Shown here one piece after another: positions 43,417 to 51,915 of a stretch of 64,000 nt of DNA. The first letter of the stretch is position 1; the number at the start of each line of letters is the position of its first letter. Source of the DNA: Cytobacillus oceanisediminis (GTDB lineage Bacteria > Bacillota > Bacilli > Bacillales > Cytobacillaceae); assembly GCF_022811925.1 (NCBI RefSeq), contig NZ_CP065511.1:2225501-2289500 (forward strand), written 5' to 3'. The notes beneath the pieces were generated by a model, which worked only from the letters and a program-made list of their open reading frames with translations, made no database searches and was not told where the DNA came from. The position numbers and the translations under genes are program-made.

Positions 43417-44808
43417 ATGGAAACAGCTAGTATGAACCTCGTACATGCTTTAAAGGAGGTTCTTTCTGAGCAGCAGGTAACTGAAAATCAGACAGTAAGA
43501 GAATTGCATGGAAGGGATGAATCATACCATAAGGAGAGTCTTCCCGATATTGTGGTTTTTCCAGACACAGCCCAGCAGGTCAGTGAAGTTGTAAAGCTGG
43601 CAAACGAATATAAAGTTCCAATCGTTCCTTTTGGCCTGGGATCCAGTCTCGAGGGGCACGTCATACCGTACGAACATGGAATTACGATTGATTTTTCCTT
43701 AATGAATAAAATCCTCGAAGTGCGTGAAAATGATTTCCTTGTCCGGGTACAGCCTGGTGTGACTCGCACACAGCTCAACAAGGAATTGAAAAAGTATGGA
43801 CTGTTTTTCTCTGTGGATCCGGGAGCGGATGCTACGCTTGGCGGAATGGCGGCAACTAATGCCAGCGGAACAACTTCGGTCAAATATGGAGTCATGCGTG
43901 ACCAGGTGCGTGATTTGGAAGTGGTTCTGGCTGATGGGTCCATCATACATACAGGTAATTTGGCTGCCAAATCCTCATCGGGATACCATTTGAATGGTTT
44001 ATTCGTTGGTTCTGAGGGGACGCTTGGCTGCTTTACAGAATTGACATTAAGAGTATATGGAATTCCGGAGCATGTGATGGCGGCAAGAGCTTCTTTTCCA
44101 TCATTGAATGATGCGGTTGAAGCGGTAGTTTCCGTATTACAGGCAGGTGTTCCGATTGCCAGGGTGGAGCTTGTGGATGAACCATCCATGAAGCAGGTGA
44201 ACCTGTTCAGTGAAACGAACTATAACGAAAGTCCGACACTCTTTTTGGAGTTTCACGGCAATGAAGCCGGCTTGAAGCAGGATGTCGCGTTCACAAGAGA
44301 AATAGTCGAAGACCATCACTGTCTCGATATTGAATTTGAAACCGATAATGCAGCAAGAAATCGCCTGTGGGAGGCCCGGCATAACCTTGCTTATGCTTAT
44401 ATCCACGGCCATCCCGGGAAGAAAATGATGGTGACGGATGTCTGCCTTCCGATTTCAGAACTTTCTGGCGCTATCATCCACGCCAGGGAAGCGGTAGATT
44501 CACTGGGACTTCCTGGAGGGATCGTCGGGCATGTGGGGGATGGAAATTACCATACACTCCTTATGATTGATATGAGTAACCCCGAAGAGGTGGCAAAGGC
44601 AGAAAAGTTCAATGAACAAATTGTCCTCTATGCTCTTGAGCGGGGCGGAACATGTACGGGTGAGCATGGTGTAGGGGTAGGCAAGCAGAAATACCAGCAA
44701 CAAGAACATGGTCAGGCGCTTCAGGTTATGGAAAAAATCAAACAGGCCCTGGATCCAGATAACCTTTTTAATCCAAATAAAATCTTAAAGACAAAAGAAG
44801 GAGCGTGA
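43417..44808 (+). CDS. FAD-linked oxidase, GlcD/lactate dehydrogenase-like
   Basis: 463 residues, AGGAG before ATG 43417. FAD_binding_4 domain (PFGLGSSLEGHVIPYEHGIT IDFSLMNKI), pyrophosphate-binding region ATNASGTTSVKYGVMRDQV, and the C-terminal substrate domain with GHVGDGNYHTLL and CTGEHGVGVGKQKY. It oxidises a 2-hydroxy acid (glycolate or lactate type). It sits in an operon with a BASS transporter, 4 bp apart, and faces a FadR-type regulator, which suits a hydroxy-acid utilisation unit. Confidence 0.92.
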   Translation: METASMNLVHALKEVLSEQQVTENQTVRELHGRDESYHKESLPDIVVFPDTAQQVSEVVKLANEYKVPIVPFGLGSSLEGHVIPYEHGITIDFSLMNKILEVRENDFLVRVQPGVTRTQLNKELKKYGLFFSVDPGADATLGGMAATNASGTTSVKYGVMRDQVRDLEVVLADGSIIHTGNLAAKSSSGYHLNGLFVGSEGTLGCFTELTLRVYGIPEHVMAARASFPSLNDAVEAVVSVLQAGVPIARVELVDEPSMKQVNLFSETNYNESPTLFLEFHGNEAGLKQDVAFTREIVEDHHCLDIEFETDNAARNRLWEARHNLAYAYIHGHPGKKMMVTDVCLPISELSGAIIHAREAVDSLGLPGGIVGHVGDGNYHTLLMIDMSNPEEVAKAEKFNEQIVLYALERGGTCTGEHGVGVGKQKYQQQEHGQALQVMEKIKQALDPDNLFNPNKILKTKEGA

Positions 44809-44812
44809 TGAT

Positions 44813-45787
44813 ATGAAGGTATTAGAAGCGGTCAGTACCATTGCCGGAAAATATTTTGCCGTTTGGGTTATCTTAACCTCCGTTATTGCCTTTATGGTTC
44901 CAGACCCATTTTTAGGGTTGGGTGGCTATATCACCATCCTTCTAGGGGTCGTCATGTTTGGAATGGGGCTTACACTGAAGGCAGTCGATTTTAAAATCAT
45001 CTTTACCAAACCGCTGCCTGTGTTGATCGGAGTTTGTGCACAGTTCATCATCATGCCGCTGGTCGCTTTCGTCATTGCGAAACTTTTGAATTTGCCGGCA
45101 GAATTGGCAGCAGGCCTGGTATTGCTCGGATGTGTACCTGGGGGAACTGCCTCAAACGTTATGGTGTATCTGGCCAAGGGAAATGTACCATTGTCCATCG
45201 CCATGACTTCCGTTTCAACCCTATTGGCGCCGATCATGACACCGCTGCTTCTCTTATTGCTTGCAGGCCAATGGATGCCGGTTGATGCTGTTGCCATGTT
45301 TATGTCTATTGTCCAGGTTATCATTGTTCCAATTGTTCTAGGTCTGGCAATCAAGAAATTTTTCCCTGTGGCTGTGGAAAAAAGCTTAACTGTTTTACCG
45401 CTTATCTCGGTAGCGGCGATTATCACGATTGTAGCTGCAGTCGTTTCAGGCAATTCAGCAACCATTGCCGCATCAGGGCTTTTGATTTTTACAGCCGTCA
45501 TGCTTCACAATGGATTCGGACTCCTGCTTGGCTACTTTGCAGGAAAAGTGCTTGGTCAGGATGAAGTAAACCGTAGAGCGATTGCCATTGAAGTGGGAAT
45601 GCAGAACTCAGGTCTTGGCGTTGCGCTTGCGACTGCTCACTTTGGTCCATTGGCAGCACTTCCAAGCGTGCTGGCTGCTGCCTGGCATAACATTTCAGGA
45701 CCGATTCTGGCGACTTATTGGTCGAAAAAACCTGCTGTTGATAGTGAAGCTGAATCTGCAGTTCAGCCAGTTGAAGTGAAGTTCTAG
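44813..45787 (+). CDS. Bile acid:sodium symporter (BASS) family transporter
   Basis: 324 residues, nine to ten membrane helices. Family segments: MFGMGLTLKAVDFK, GCVPGGTASNVMVYLAKGNV PLSIAMTSVSTLLAPIMTPL and IEVGMQNSGLGVALA. BASS proteins of bacteria carry organic acids such as pantoate or 2-keto acids with sodium. As the partner of the FAD oxidase it likely imports the hydroxy-acid substrate. Confidence 0.9.
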   Translation: MKVLEAVSTIAGKYFAVWVILTSVIAFMVPDPFLGLGGYITILLGVVMFGMGLTLKAVDFKIIFTKPLPVLIGVCAQFIIMPLVAFVIAKLLNLPAELAAGLVLLGCVPGGTASNVMVYLAKGNVPLSIAMTSVSTLLAPIMTPLLLLLLAGQWMPVDAVAMFMSIVQVIIVPIVLGLAIKKFFPVAVEKSLTVLPLISVAAIITIVAAVVSGNSATIAASGLLIFTAVMLHNGFGLLLGYFAGKVLGQDEVNRRAIAIEVGMQNSGLGVALATAHFGPLAALPSVLAAAWHNISGPILATYWSKKPAVDSEAESAVQPVEVKF

Positions 45788-45800
45788 ATATATGGGTTTA

Positions 45801-45842
45801 GGTGCCTGGCTCTTTAAGATTTAAAGGGCAGGCACCTTTTTT
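45801..45842. repeat. Dispersed palindromic repeat, copy 2, acting as terminator
   Basis: GGTGCCTGGCTCTTTAA ... AAGGGCAGGCACC followed by TTTTTT. Short version without the central GTTAAT words. Confidence 0.75.
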
Positions 45843-45874
45843 GTACTGAATGATAATAATAGTTTTATATTTTA

Positions 45875-45903
45875 TTGACAACGTTTACAAATAATACTAG
45901 AAT
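45875..45903 (+). promoter_or_regulatory. glpT promoter overlapped by a CcpA cre site
   Basis: TTGACA (45875-45880), 17-bp spacer, TAGAAT (45898-45903). TGACAACGTTTACA (45876-45889) matches the cre consensus at all but one position and overlaps the -35, predicting carbon catabolite repression. Confidence 0.8.
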
Positions 45904-45939
45904 TGTCACAGACAAGTTAACTATGGTGGAGAAACGGAG

Positions 45940-46000
45940 AACCCATGCTTTTATGCACTTTCATTCCTGGAAGTGTTATTAAAGTATGGGTTTTGTTTTT
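45940..46000 (+). terminator. glpT leader terminator, probable GlpP target
   Basis: AACCCATGCTTT (45940-45951) pairs with AAAGTATGGGTT (45981-45992), one G-U pair, with an inner CACTT/AAGTG arm and a T run. It lies between the promoter and glpT, with a purine-rich stretch GGTGGAGAAACGGAGA directly upstream. In B. subtilis GlpP acts at such glp leaders. Confidence 0.8.
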
Positions 46001-46045
46001 TTGGCAGTTAATATTGTTGTCAATTCTATCTTAGGGGGAACCTAA

Positions 46046-47413
46046 ATGTTCAAACTGTTTAAGCCTGCTCCCCCAATTGAAAGATTGCCTGAAGAACAAA
46101 TTGATTCTGAGTATAAAAAACTTAGATTTCAAGTATTTCTGGGAATTTTCATTGGTTATGCAGCGTATTATTTGATCCGGAAAAACTTCTCACTGGCTAT
46201 GCCGTACTTTATTGAAGAAGGATTTTCCAAAACTGAACTTGGCTTTGCGCTATCCGCTATTTCTATATCCTACGGGATCAGTAAATTTGTTATGGGCACC
46301 TATTCAGACCGAAGTAACCCAAGGATATTCTTGCCTGCTGGTTTAATTCTGTCAGCTATCATTTCTTTATTAATGGGATTTGTTCCTTTCTTTACTTCTT
46401 CTGTTGCTATTATGTTTATTATGCTTTTCTTAAATGGGTGGTTCCAGGGAATGGGCTGGCCGCCATCTGGACGTGTCCTTGTACACTGGTTCAGCATCAA
46501 TGAAAGAGGAAACAAAACAGCAATTTGGAATGTAGCCCATAATGTCGGCGGGGGGCTAATGGCACCTCTTGCCGTGGCGGGTGCAGCGATGTTTGCAGGC
46601 ATAGCAGGAAGCTCTTCTTCAGGATATGAAGGTGTATTTATATTACCCGCGCTTATAGCCATTGTTGTTGCTTTCGTGGCATACTTCCTTATTCGCGATA
46701 CTCCACAGTCGGTTGGACTTCCATCCATTGAAGAATATCGCAATGATTATCCAAGTAAAACCAGGAAAACTTTTGAAACAGAATTAACAACAAAAGAGAT
46801 TCTTTTCAAATATGTATTAAATAATAAGTGGGTTTGGGCCATTGCTATTGCAAATATTTTCGTTTATTTTGTCCGATATGGTGTTCTGGATTGGGCACCA
46901 ACTTATTTGAGCGAAGAGAAAGGCTTCGATATGAGCAAGTCCAGCGTAGCCTATTTTCTATATGAGTGGGCGGGTATACCAGGAACACTATTATGCGGCT
47001 GGATCTCAGATAAGTTTTTCAAAGGGCGCCGCGGTCCTGCAGGCTTTGTGTTTATGCTGGGAGTATTGATCGCTGTTCTTGTTTACTGGTTTAATCCGGC
47101 AGGAAATCCAATGATCGATATGATTTGTTTGATTGCGATCGGCTTCCTTATTTATGGTCCGGTAATGTTAATTGGCCTTCAGGCTCTTGACTTTGTTCCT
47201 AAAAAGGCTGCTGGTACTGCAGCAGGTTTAACTGGTTTGTTTGGCTACCTCGGAGGTACTGTAACAGCTAATGCGTTAATGGGTGTTATGGTAGATGCAT
47301 CTGGATGGGATGCAGGATTTATGCTATTAACTGCATCTTGTGTCCTTGCAGCCCTCATCTTCGCTGTAACATGGAATGTCCGTGGTCAAGAAGTCGTTAA
47401 AAACCATCATTAA
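46046..47413 (+). CDS. glpT: Glycerol-3-phosphate transporter GlpT (MFS)
   Basis: 455 residues with 12 membrane helices; AGGGGG upstream. Organophosphate:phosphate antiporter signatures: [48 protein letters not shown] and [20 protein letters not shown], with the phosphate-binding Arg residues in helix 1 and helix 7 ([17 protein letters not shown]). Known partners are regulated by CcpA and GlpP, both visible in this leader. It exchanges G3P for phosphate. Confidence 0.95.
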   Translation: MFKLFKPAPPIERLPEEQIDSEYKKLRFQVFLGIFIGYAAYYLIRKNFSLAMPYFIEEGFSKTELGFALSAISISYGISKFVMGTYSDRSNPRIFLPAGLILSAIISLLMGFVPFFTSSVAIMFIMLFLNGWFQGMGWPPSGRVLVHWFSINERGNKTAIWNVAHNVGGGLMAPLAVAGAAMFAGIAGSSSSGYEGVFILPALIAIVVAFVAYFLIRDTPQSVGLPSIEEYRNDYPSKTRKTFETELTTKEILFKYVLNNKWVWAIAIANIFVYFVRYGVLDWAPTYLSEEKGFDMSKSSVAYFLYEWAGIPGTLLCGWISDKFFKGRRGPAGFVFMLGVLIAVLVYWFNPAGNPMIDMICLIAIGFLIYGPVMLIGLQALDFVPKKAAGTAAGLTGLFGYLGGTVTANALMGVMVDASGWDAGFMLLTASCVLAALIFAVTWNVRGQEVVKNHH

Positions 47414-47420
47414 GATAATG

Positions 47421-47455
47421 AAGAAAGTGTCTGTCATTGGGCACTTTCTTTTTTA
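47421..47455 (+). terminator. glpT terminator
   Basis: AAGAAAGTG (47421-47429) and CACTTTCTT (47442-47450) followed by TTTTT. Confidence 0.85.
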
Positions 47456-47545
47456 TATGAAACTTTAAAATATCTTTTCTAAGATGATGTCATTGTAAAA
47501 ACATTCTTGACTAAAAGCAAATTATGGAATATATTTTAATTAACA

Positions 47546-47562
47546 ATTAACAAAATGTTAAT
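47546..47562. promoter_or_regulatory. Operator ATTAACA-aaa-TGTTAAT
   Basis: A perfect 7-3-7 repeat 21 bp upstream of the Nudix/NrtR-like start, within a larger TTAATTAAC...GTTAATTAA palindrome. Likely the autoregulatory site. Confidence 0.65.
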
Positions 47563-47583
47563 TAAAAAAAGAGGTGAACCAAT

Positions 47584-48348
47584 TTGAAGAATCAATTTAT
47601 AACCCCAGAAGGTTATACAAGTGATATTGCGGTTTTTACAATCACATCTGAACAAGTTGGAGAGTATAAACCTCCCAAAAAAGAGCTGAAAATCATGCTG
47701 ATTAAAAGAAGCGAGCTGGACCATGAAGGAAATCTAAACATGGAAGCAGGGAAGTGGGCGCTCCCCGGAGGATTTGTCCGGCCAGGAGAGACTGCATTTC
47801 AGGCAGCGGAGCGCAAGTTAGCGGAAGAAACTGGAGTGGAAGGACTGAAAATAAAGCATTTTGGTGTCTATGATTCTCCTGGCCGTGATCAGCGGGGATG
47901 GATTATTTCAAATGCACATTATGTCATTGCAAATGAAGCGGCATTAAGGAGCCGGAAAAAGACTTATGATGCTTCTGAAATTGGGCTGTTTACGCTTGAA
48001 GAAGCACTTGAACTTGATCTTGCATTCGATCATCGGACCATTATGGATGATGCACTTTGGTTTATTAAAAAAGATATGGCGCTCACAACACTGGCCAAAC
48101 ACTTTCTTCCTGAAGAATTTGTGCTTTCTGAACTGCAGGGGGTCTTATTGACGGTTTTGGATGATCCTTCGATTTCGACTGATGCTGCCTTTTTCAGAAA
48201 AGCACCGACTCTGCCTTTTATTGAAGCGGTATCGGAAGACGGAAAGCCCAAGAAATCAAACCGCTATTCAAAAACGCCGGCTCAGCTTTATCGATTCAAT
48301 GATTTCCAGCCGATTGTGTCCGTGTATAGAAATAAGCTGCAAGGGTGA
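47584..48348 (+). CDS. Nudix-domain regulator, NrtR-like
   Basis: 254 residues; TTG start with AGAGGTG upstream. Residues about 15-150 form a Nudix domain with the box GFVRPGE..ERKLAEETGV, in which the first Glu of REUXEE is Lys (RKLAEE), so hydrolysis may be lost. The C-terminal ~100 residues contain a winged-helix-like segment (FVLSELQGVLLTVLDDPSIS, RYSKTPAQLYRF). NrtR proteins sense ADP-ribose and repress NAD genes. Here pnuC and nadR follow in the same operon, fitting an NAD-salvage regulator. Confidence 0.75.
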   Translation: MKNQFITPEGYTSDIAVFTITSEQVGEYKPPKKELKIMLIKRSELDHEGNLNMEAGKWALPGGFVRPGETAFQAAERKLAEETGVEGLKIKHFGVYDSPGRDQRGWIISNAHYVIANEAALRSRKKTYDASEIGLFTLEEALELDLAFDHRTIMDDALWFIKKDMALTTLAKHFLPEEFVLSELQGVLLTVLDDPSISTDAAFFRKAPTLPFIEAVSEDGKPKKSNRYSKTPAQLYRFNDFQPIVSVYRNKLQG

Positions 48349-48378
48349 AAAGCAAATCATATAAGGGGAGAGATTCAC

Positions 48379-49074
48379 ATGGGGATTTTTAAGAACTGGA
48401 CGCGGTTTGAAATAATATGGCTGATCACTTTTACGCTGGTTAACATTTATCTTTTCTTTGCCTGGTCGGATTCACTGCTTGGCCTGATTTCATCCATAAG
48501 CGGAATGTTATGTGTGGTGCTGGTGGCAAAGGGGAAGATTGCAAACTATTACTTTGGCATCGTGCAAACCTTAACTTATGCTTATATTGCATACGGATAT
48601 GGTCTTTATGGAGAAGCCATGCTCAATGCCCTGTTTTACTTTCCGGTGCAATTTATCGGCATTTATCTGTGGAGACAGCATAAAACAAATCGGGATGTTA
48701 AAGGGGAAGATGTGAAAGTTAAAAGCCTGACTAAAACAGGCTGGCTTTATACATTAGTATCTATTGTCGTCCTTACAATTGGATATGGATTTTTCCTTAA
48801 AAATTTAGAGGGCAATTTTGTCTGGACGGACTCAGCTACAAACGTCCTTTCTATAACAGCGCAAATACTGATGCTGAAGAGATTTGCGGAGCAATGGATT
48901 CTCTGGATTTCCGTTAATGTATTATCCATTTTCCTTTGGGCGAGTGCTCTCATCACACAGGGCGGCAATGACTTTTCGATGTTAGTCATGTGGACTGCAT
49001 TCCTGGTCAACAGTATTTATGGTTATATCAACTGGCGGAAATTATATGTGAAACAGAATAAGGAGGCGGTTTAA
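48379..49074 (+). CDS. pnuC: Nicotinamide riboside/mononucleotide transporter PnuC
   Basis: 231 residues, seven to eight membrane helices; GGGGAGA before ATG 48379. ISGMLCVVLVAKGKIANYYF GIVQTLTYAYIAYGYGLYGE AMLNALFYFPVQFIGIYLW and the C-terminal WILWISVNVLSIFLWASAL are conserved PnuC segments. It supplies NAD precursors to NadR, encoded next with no gap. Confidence 0.95.
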   Translation: MGIFKNWTRFEIIWLITFTLVNIYLFFAWSDSLLGLISSISGMLCVVLVAKGKIANYYFGIVQTLTYAYIAYGYGLYGEAMLNALFYFPVQFIGIYLWRQHKTNRDVKGEDVKVKSLTKTGWLYTLVSIVVLTIGYGFFLKNLEGNFVWTDSATNVLSITAQILMLKRFAEQWILWISVNVLSIFLWASALITQGGNDFSMLVMWTAFLVNSIYGYINWRKLYVKQNKEAV

Positions 49075-50097
49075 ATGACCGTTGGGTTTATTGGAGGCAA
49101 GTTTCTTCCCCTGCATCTTGGCCATGTCTATGCCATCGTGCGTGCCTCATCCATAGTTGACGAACTGTACGTTGTGCTGTCCCATAGCGAACTGCGTGAC
49201 AGACAATTGTGCCAGCATTCAAAAATGGATTATATTCCGCCTCATATCCGATTGCGCTGGCTCAGCCAGTTAATAAAAGATATGCCACATGTAAAGGTAA
49301 TTTCCATCAAAGATGATCAAGGGAATGATGATTACAATTGGACTGAAGGTGCCCGGCAAATAAAAATGGCAATTGGAAAGCGCATTGATTATGTATTTAG
49401 TTCAGAGTATGAATATAGTGATATCTTTAATGAACTATATCCAGAGGCGAAGCACGAATTGATTGATCCGAAGCGAGGACATGTGAACATATCGGCAACA
49501 GCGATCCGAAATGAAGGCGTCTTTCGCCATTGGGAGTACATTCCTGACTTTGTAAAACCTTATTTTGTTAAAAAGGTTGTTGTGGTGGGAACGGAAAGCT
49601 GCGGAAAATCTACTCTGACGAGGAATCTTGCTAAAATCTACAACACTTCCTATGTAGAGGAATATGGCCGAATCGTATGCGAAGAATTAGGCGGCTGCGA
49701 TGGGATTATGGTTAAGGAAGATTACCACAAAATTGCCTATGGCCATAAGCTTGAAGAAATCAAGGCGATTGAAAAAGCGAACAGGGTTGTTTTTATCGAC
49801 ACAGAGGCAATCGTGACTCAATTCTACTCCAACCTTTACAACAATGAGCATCAGACAGTGCTGGATGAAATAGCGGTCCTGCAGGATTATGACCTGTGGC
49901 TATACCTTGAACCGGATGTGAAATGGGTGGATGATGGACTTCGGGTTCATGGGGAGGATGAGGTAAGGAGTCAAAACAACAAGACTCTAAAGGCACTGTT
50001 GAACAAACATAAAATTGATTATAAAACCCTGAGAGGAGATTATAAGGATCGGCTTCAGGGGGCTATAGGGCATATTGATGAGCTGCTAAAACTTTAA
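49075..50097 (+). CDS. nadR: NadR: NMN adenylyltransferase / ribosylnicotinamide kinase
   Basis: 340 residues. N-terminal nucleotidyltransferase: GGKFLPLHLGHVYAI (HxGH motif) and INISATAIR-like NISATAIRN; C-terminal kinase with P-loop GTESCGKST (about 172). It starts 1 bp after pnuC. It phosphorylates nicotinamide riboside and adenylates NMN to NAD. Unlike E. coli NadR, no HTH domain is present, so regulation is left to the Nudix protein. Confidence 0.95.
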   Translation: MTVGFIGGKFLPLHLGHVYAIVRASSIVDELYVVLSHSELRDRQLCQHSKMDYIPPHIRLRWLSQLIKDMPHVKVISIKDDQGNDDYNWTEGARQIKMAIGKRIDYVFSSEYEYSDIFNELYPEAKHELIDPKRGHVNISATAIRNEGVFRHWEYIPDFVKPYFVKKVVVVGTESCGKSTLTRNLAKIYNTSYVEEYGRIVCEELGGCDGIMVKEDYHKIAYGHKLEEIKAIEKANRVVFIDTEAIVTQFYSNLYNNEHQTVLDEIAVLQDYDLWLYLEPDVKWVDDGLRVHGEDEVRSQNNKTLKALLNKHKIDYKTLRGDYKDRLQGAIGHIDELLKL

Positions 50098-50105
50098 ATA
50101 AGTGA

Positions 50106-50134
50106 TTGACAAAAAAGATAATATTATTTATCCT
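50106..50134 (+). promoter_or_regulatory. Promoter of the add transcript
   Basis: TTGACA (50106-50111), 17-bp spacer, TATCCT (50129-50134), just ahead of the riboswitch. Confidence 0.6.
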
Positions 50135-50159
50135 TTTAAAAAACCTAATGAAATACTTT

Positions 50160-50228
50160 CATTCGTATAACTCCAATAATATGGTTTGGAGGTCTCTACC
50201 AGGAACCAATAATTCCTGATTACGAAGA
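50160..50228 (+). ncRNA. Adenine riboswitch (purine class)
   Basis: P1 TTCGTA/TACGAA (50162-50167 / 50221-50226), P2 CTCC/GGAG, P3 CCAGGAA/TTCCTG, and conserved joining segments ATAATATGG and CTCTACCAGG match purine riboswitches. The specificity base before the P1 3' strand is T (CTGATTACGA), as in adenine-sensing members, whereas guanine sensors have C (GACTA). It precedes adenosine deaminase, as in Vibrio vulnificus add. Confidence 0.92.
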
Positions 50229-50273
50229 AGATACATGTGCTGTATTTTCTTCGTAATCAGGAATTTTTTTTTG
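50211..50273 (+). terminator. Riboswitch expression-platform terminator
   Basis: A 19-bp perfect stem (50211-50229 with 50247-50265) followed by nine T. Its 5' arm includes the 3' sides of P3 and P1 of the aptamer, so adenine binding should prevent the terminator and turn add on. Confidence 0.9.
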
Positions 50274-50297
50274 TAAAAAAATCTAGGAGGTCCAGCT

Positions 50298-51299
50298 ATG
50301 AATTTTACTATTATGCCTAAGATTGAACTTCACTGCCATTTGGACGGAAGTGTCAGACCAGAAACCATCATTGATATCGCGAAGAGAGAAGGCATCAGCC
50401 TGCCTTCTTTTGATAAAGAAAAAATCAAAGAAGAACTAATTGCCCCGTTGGATTGCGAATCCTTGGATGAATATTTAAAAAGATTCTCCATCCCTAACTT
50501 AGTCATGCAGTCAAAAGAAAATTTAAAAAGAATATCCTTTGAGCTCTTTGAAGATGCAGCAAAAGAAAATGTGAAATACATGGAGGTCCGCTTTGCCCCA
50601 TTACTTCATACACGAGAGGGATTATTTGTAGAAGAAATCATTCAAAGTGTGATCGAGGGAATGAAAGAGGCAGAAGTACAATTTGATATTAAAGGAAATA
50701 TCATTTTGTCATGCATGAGAACGATGAGTGTGGAGAGTGCTTTTGAGGTCGTCGAAAAGGGTAAGATCTTCCTTGGAAAAGGGGTTGTCGCCATCGATTT
50801 GTGTGCTTCCGAAGAGGAAGGCTTCTGCGGAAAATTCATTGAACCGATCGCGCTGGCCAGAGAATATGGCTACAGAGTCACCATTCACGCCGGTGAAACG
50901 GGAATCGGTAAAAATGTGCTGGAGGCCATTGAAATGCTGGGGGCTGAAAGAATCGGACACGGTGTATTTATTAAAGACTGTGAAGAGGCTTATAAGCTTG
51001 TAAAGGAAAAACAGGTAGTGCTTGAAATGTGCCCAACCAGCAATGTCCAAACAAAAGCAGTAAATCAATTTAGCGAACACCCCATTTCCGACTTCCATCG
51101 GGATGGAATAAAAGTAACGGTTAATACGGACAACAGAACGGTATCGGATACAACGATGGCAAAGGAATGTGATATTGTTTCCAATGAATTTGCAATGAGT
51201 GCTGAGGATTATAAACAAATTTATATGAATAGTGTAGAAGCAGCTTTTGCAGATGAAAAGACAAAAGAAAAATTAAAGAAATATTTATTAGACATTTAA
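50298..51299 (+). CDS. add: Adenosine deaminase
   Basis: 333 residues, AGGAGG before ATG 50298. Metal and catalytic motifs: MPKIELHCHLDGSVRPETI (HxH), VTIHAGETG (about 198), RIGHGVFI, EMCPTSNVQTKAV and VTVNTDNRTVS with the catalytic Asp. Deaminates adenosine to inosine in purine salvage. Controlled by the adenine riboswitch and terminator upstream. Confidence 0.93.
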   Translation: MNFTIMPKIELHCHLDGSVRPETIIDIAKREGISLPSFDKEKIKEELIAPLDCESLDEYLKRFSIPNLVMQSKENLKRISFELFEDAAKENVKYMEVRFAPLLHTREGLFVEEIIQSVIEGMKEAEVQFDIKGNIILSCMRTMSVESAFEVVEKGKIFLGKGVVAIDLCASEEEGFCGKFIEPIALAREYGYRVTIHAGETGIGKNVLEAIEMLGAERIGHGVFIKDCEEAYKLVKEKQVVLEMCPTSNVQTKAVNQFSEHPISDFHRDGIKVTVNTDNRTVSDTTMAKECDIVSNEFAMSAEDYKQIYMNSVEAAFADEKTKEKLKKYLLDI

Positions 51300-51346
51300 A
51301 AATTAATTTTGCCTAATAAAAGATAGATAAAGACGAAAAAGCTCGT

Positions 51347-51598
51347 TTGACTGCTGAACAGAAAGCGAAAATAAAAGTGCCTGCTCCCGGCCGCTTTAGA
51401 GCGTTAATGATGATGGGGACGGGCACCTTTTTTAGGTTAGTTGGTTGGTTGGGCGGCTTTTTCTGGAGTTTCTATGGCCGGGTCGGAGGAATTGGGATGA
51501 TTTGCATTCTGCTCGGAATTGCCTATTTCCTTTCGCTTATCATTAATCATGGAAACTCCGCTGCTGTGGAAGGGTATAAGGTAAAGAGGTTTTCTTAA
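51347..51598 (+). pseudogene. Doubtful remnant of a small membrane protein containing a dispersed repeat
   Basis: The frame starts MTAEQKAKIKVPAPGR but its codons 10-27 are the dispersed palindrome copy 3 (51376-51427). Only the downstream part (FFRLVGWLGGFFWSFYGRVG GIGMICILLGIAYFLSLI) looks like a protein, with one or two membrane helices. No ribosome binding site is convincing. Likely a gene fragment. Confidence 0.3.
51376..51433. repeat. Dispersed palindromic repeat, copy 3
   Basis: AGTGCCTGCTCCCGG ... GCGTTAATGATGA ... GGGGACGGGCACC and T run. Confidence 0.75.
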
Positions 51599-51599
51599 A

Positions 51600-51915
51600 G
51601 AGATTGTTTTATTTATAGGCTGGTCTAACCCTGAATAATCCTTCTGCCTTAAAGCATGAGTGATTGTTTCTTACAAATATGTTGAAATAGTTTGTTTATC
51701 TTTAAGTTTATAAATCTCTAACCTGTGTGTGGGGATATGCCCCTAGTTTTTACACCTTGACATGGTAGAGGTCGCTGGTGGGAAACATACAATACCCCCT
51801 TGATAATCTATTATCAAGGGGGTATTTATAATAAAAGGAAGCAAAAGGGATTCCCATTCAAAAAGGATGACCAAAAGCTATGCTTTTGAGGTACCCTTTT
51901 TAAAATACTAAATGT
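51600..51915. other. Intergenic region with an orphan terminator
   Basis: A 16-bp perfect hairpin AATACCCCCTTGATAA / TTATCAAGGGGGTATT (51791-51806 / 51811-51826) follows no recognisable gene; the preceding 190 bases might encode a small RNA (hairpin GGGGATATGCCCC at 51731-51743). A second terminator for the leftward symporter gene lies at 51867-51902 (CCAAAAGC/GCTTTTGaGG). Confidence 0.5.

Noticed and set aside
43488..44189. A 233-codon open frame antisense to the FAD oxidase
   Set aside because: Low-complexity Ser/Thr-rich shadow of a well-supported gene.
44926..45501. A 191-codon open frame antisense to the BASS transporter
   Set aside because: Shadow frame caused by the codon usage of the membrane protein on the other strand.
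46300..46743. A 147-codon open frame antisense to glpT
   Set aside because: Shadow of glpT, no ribosome binding site.
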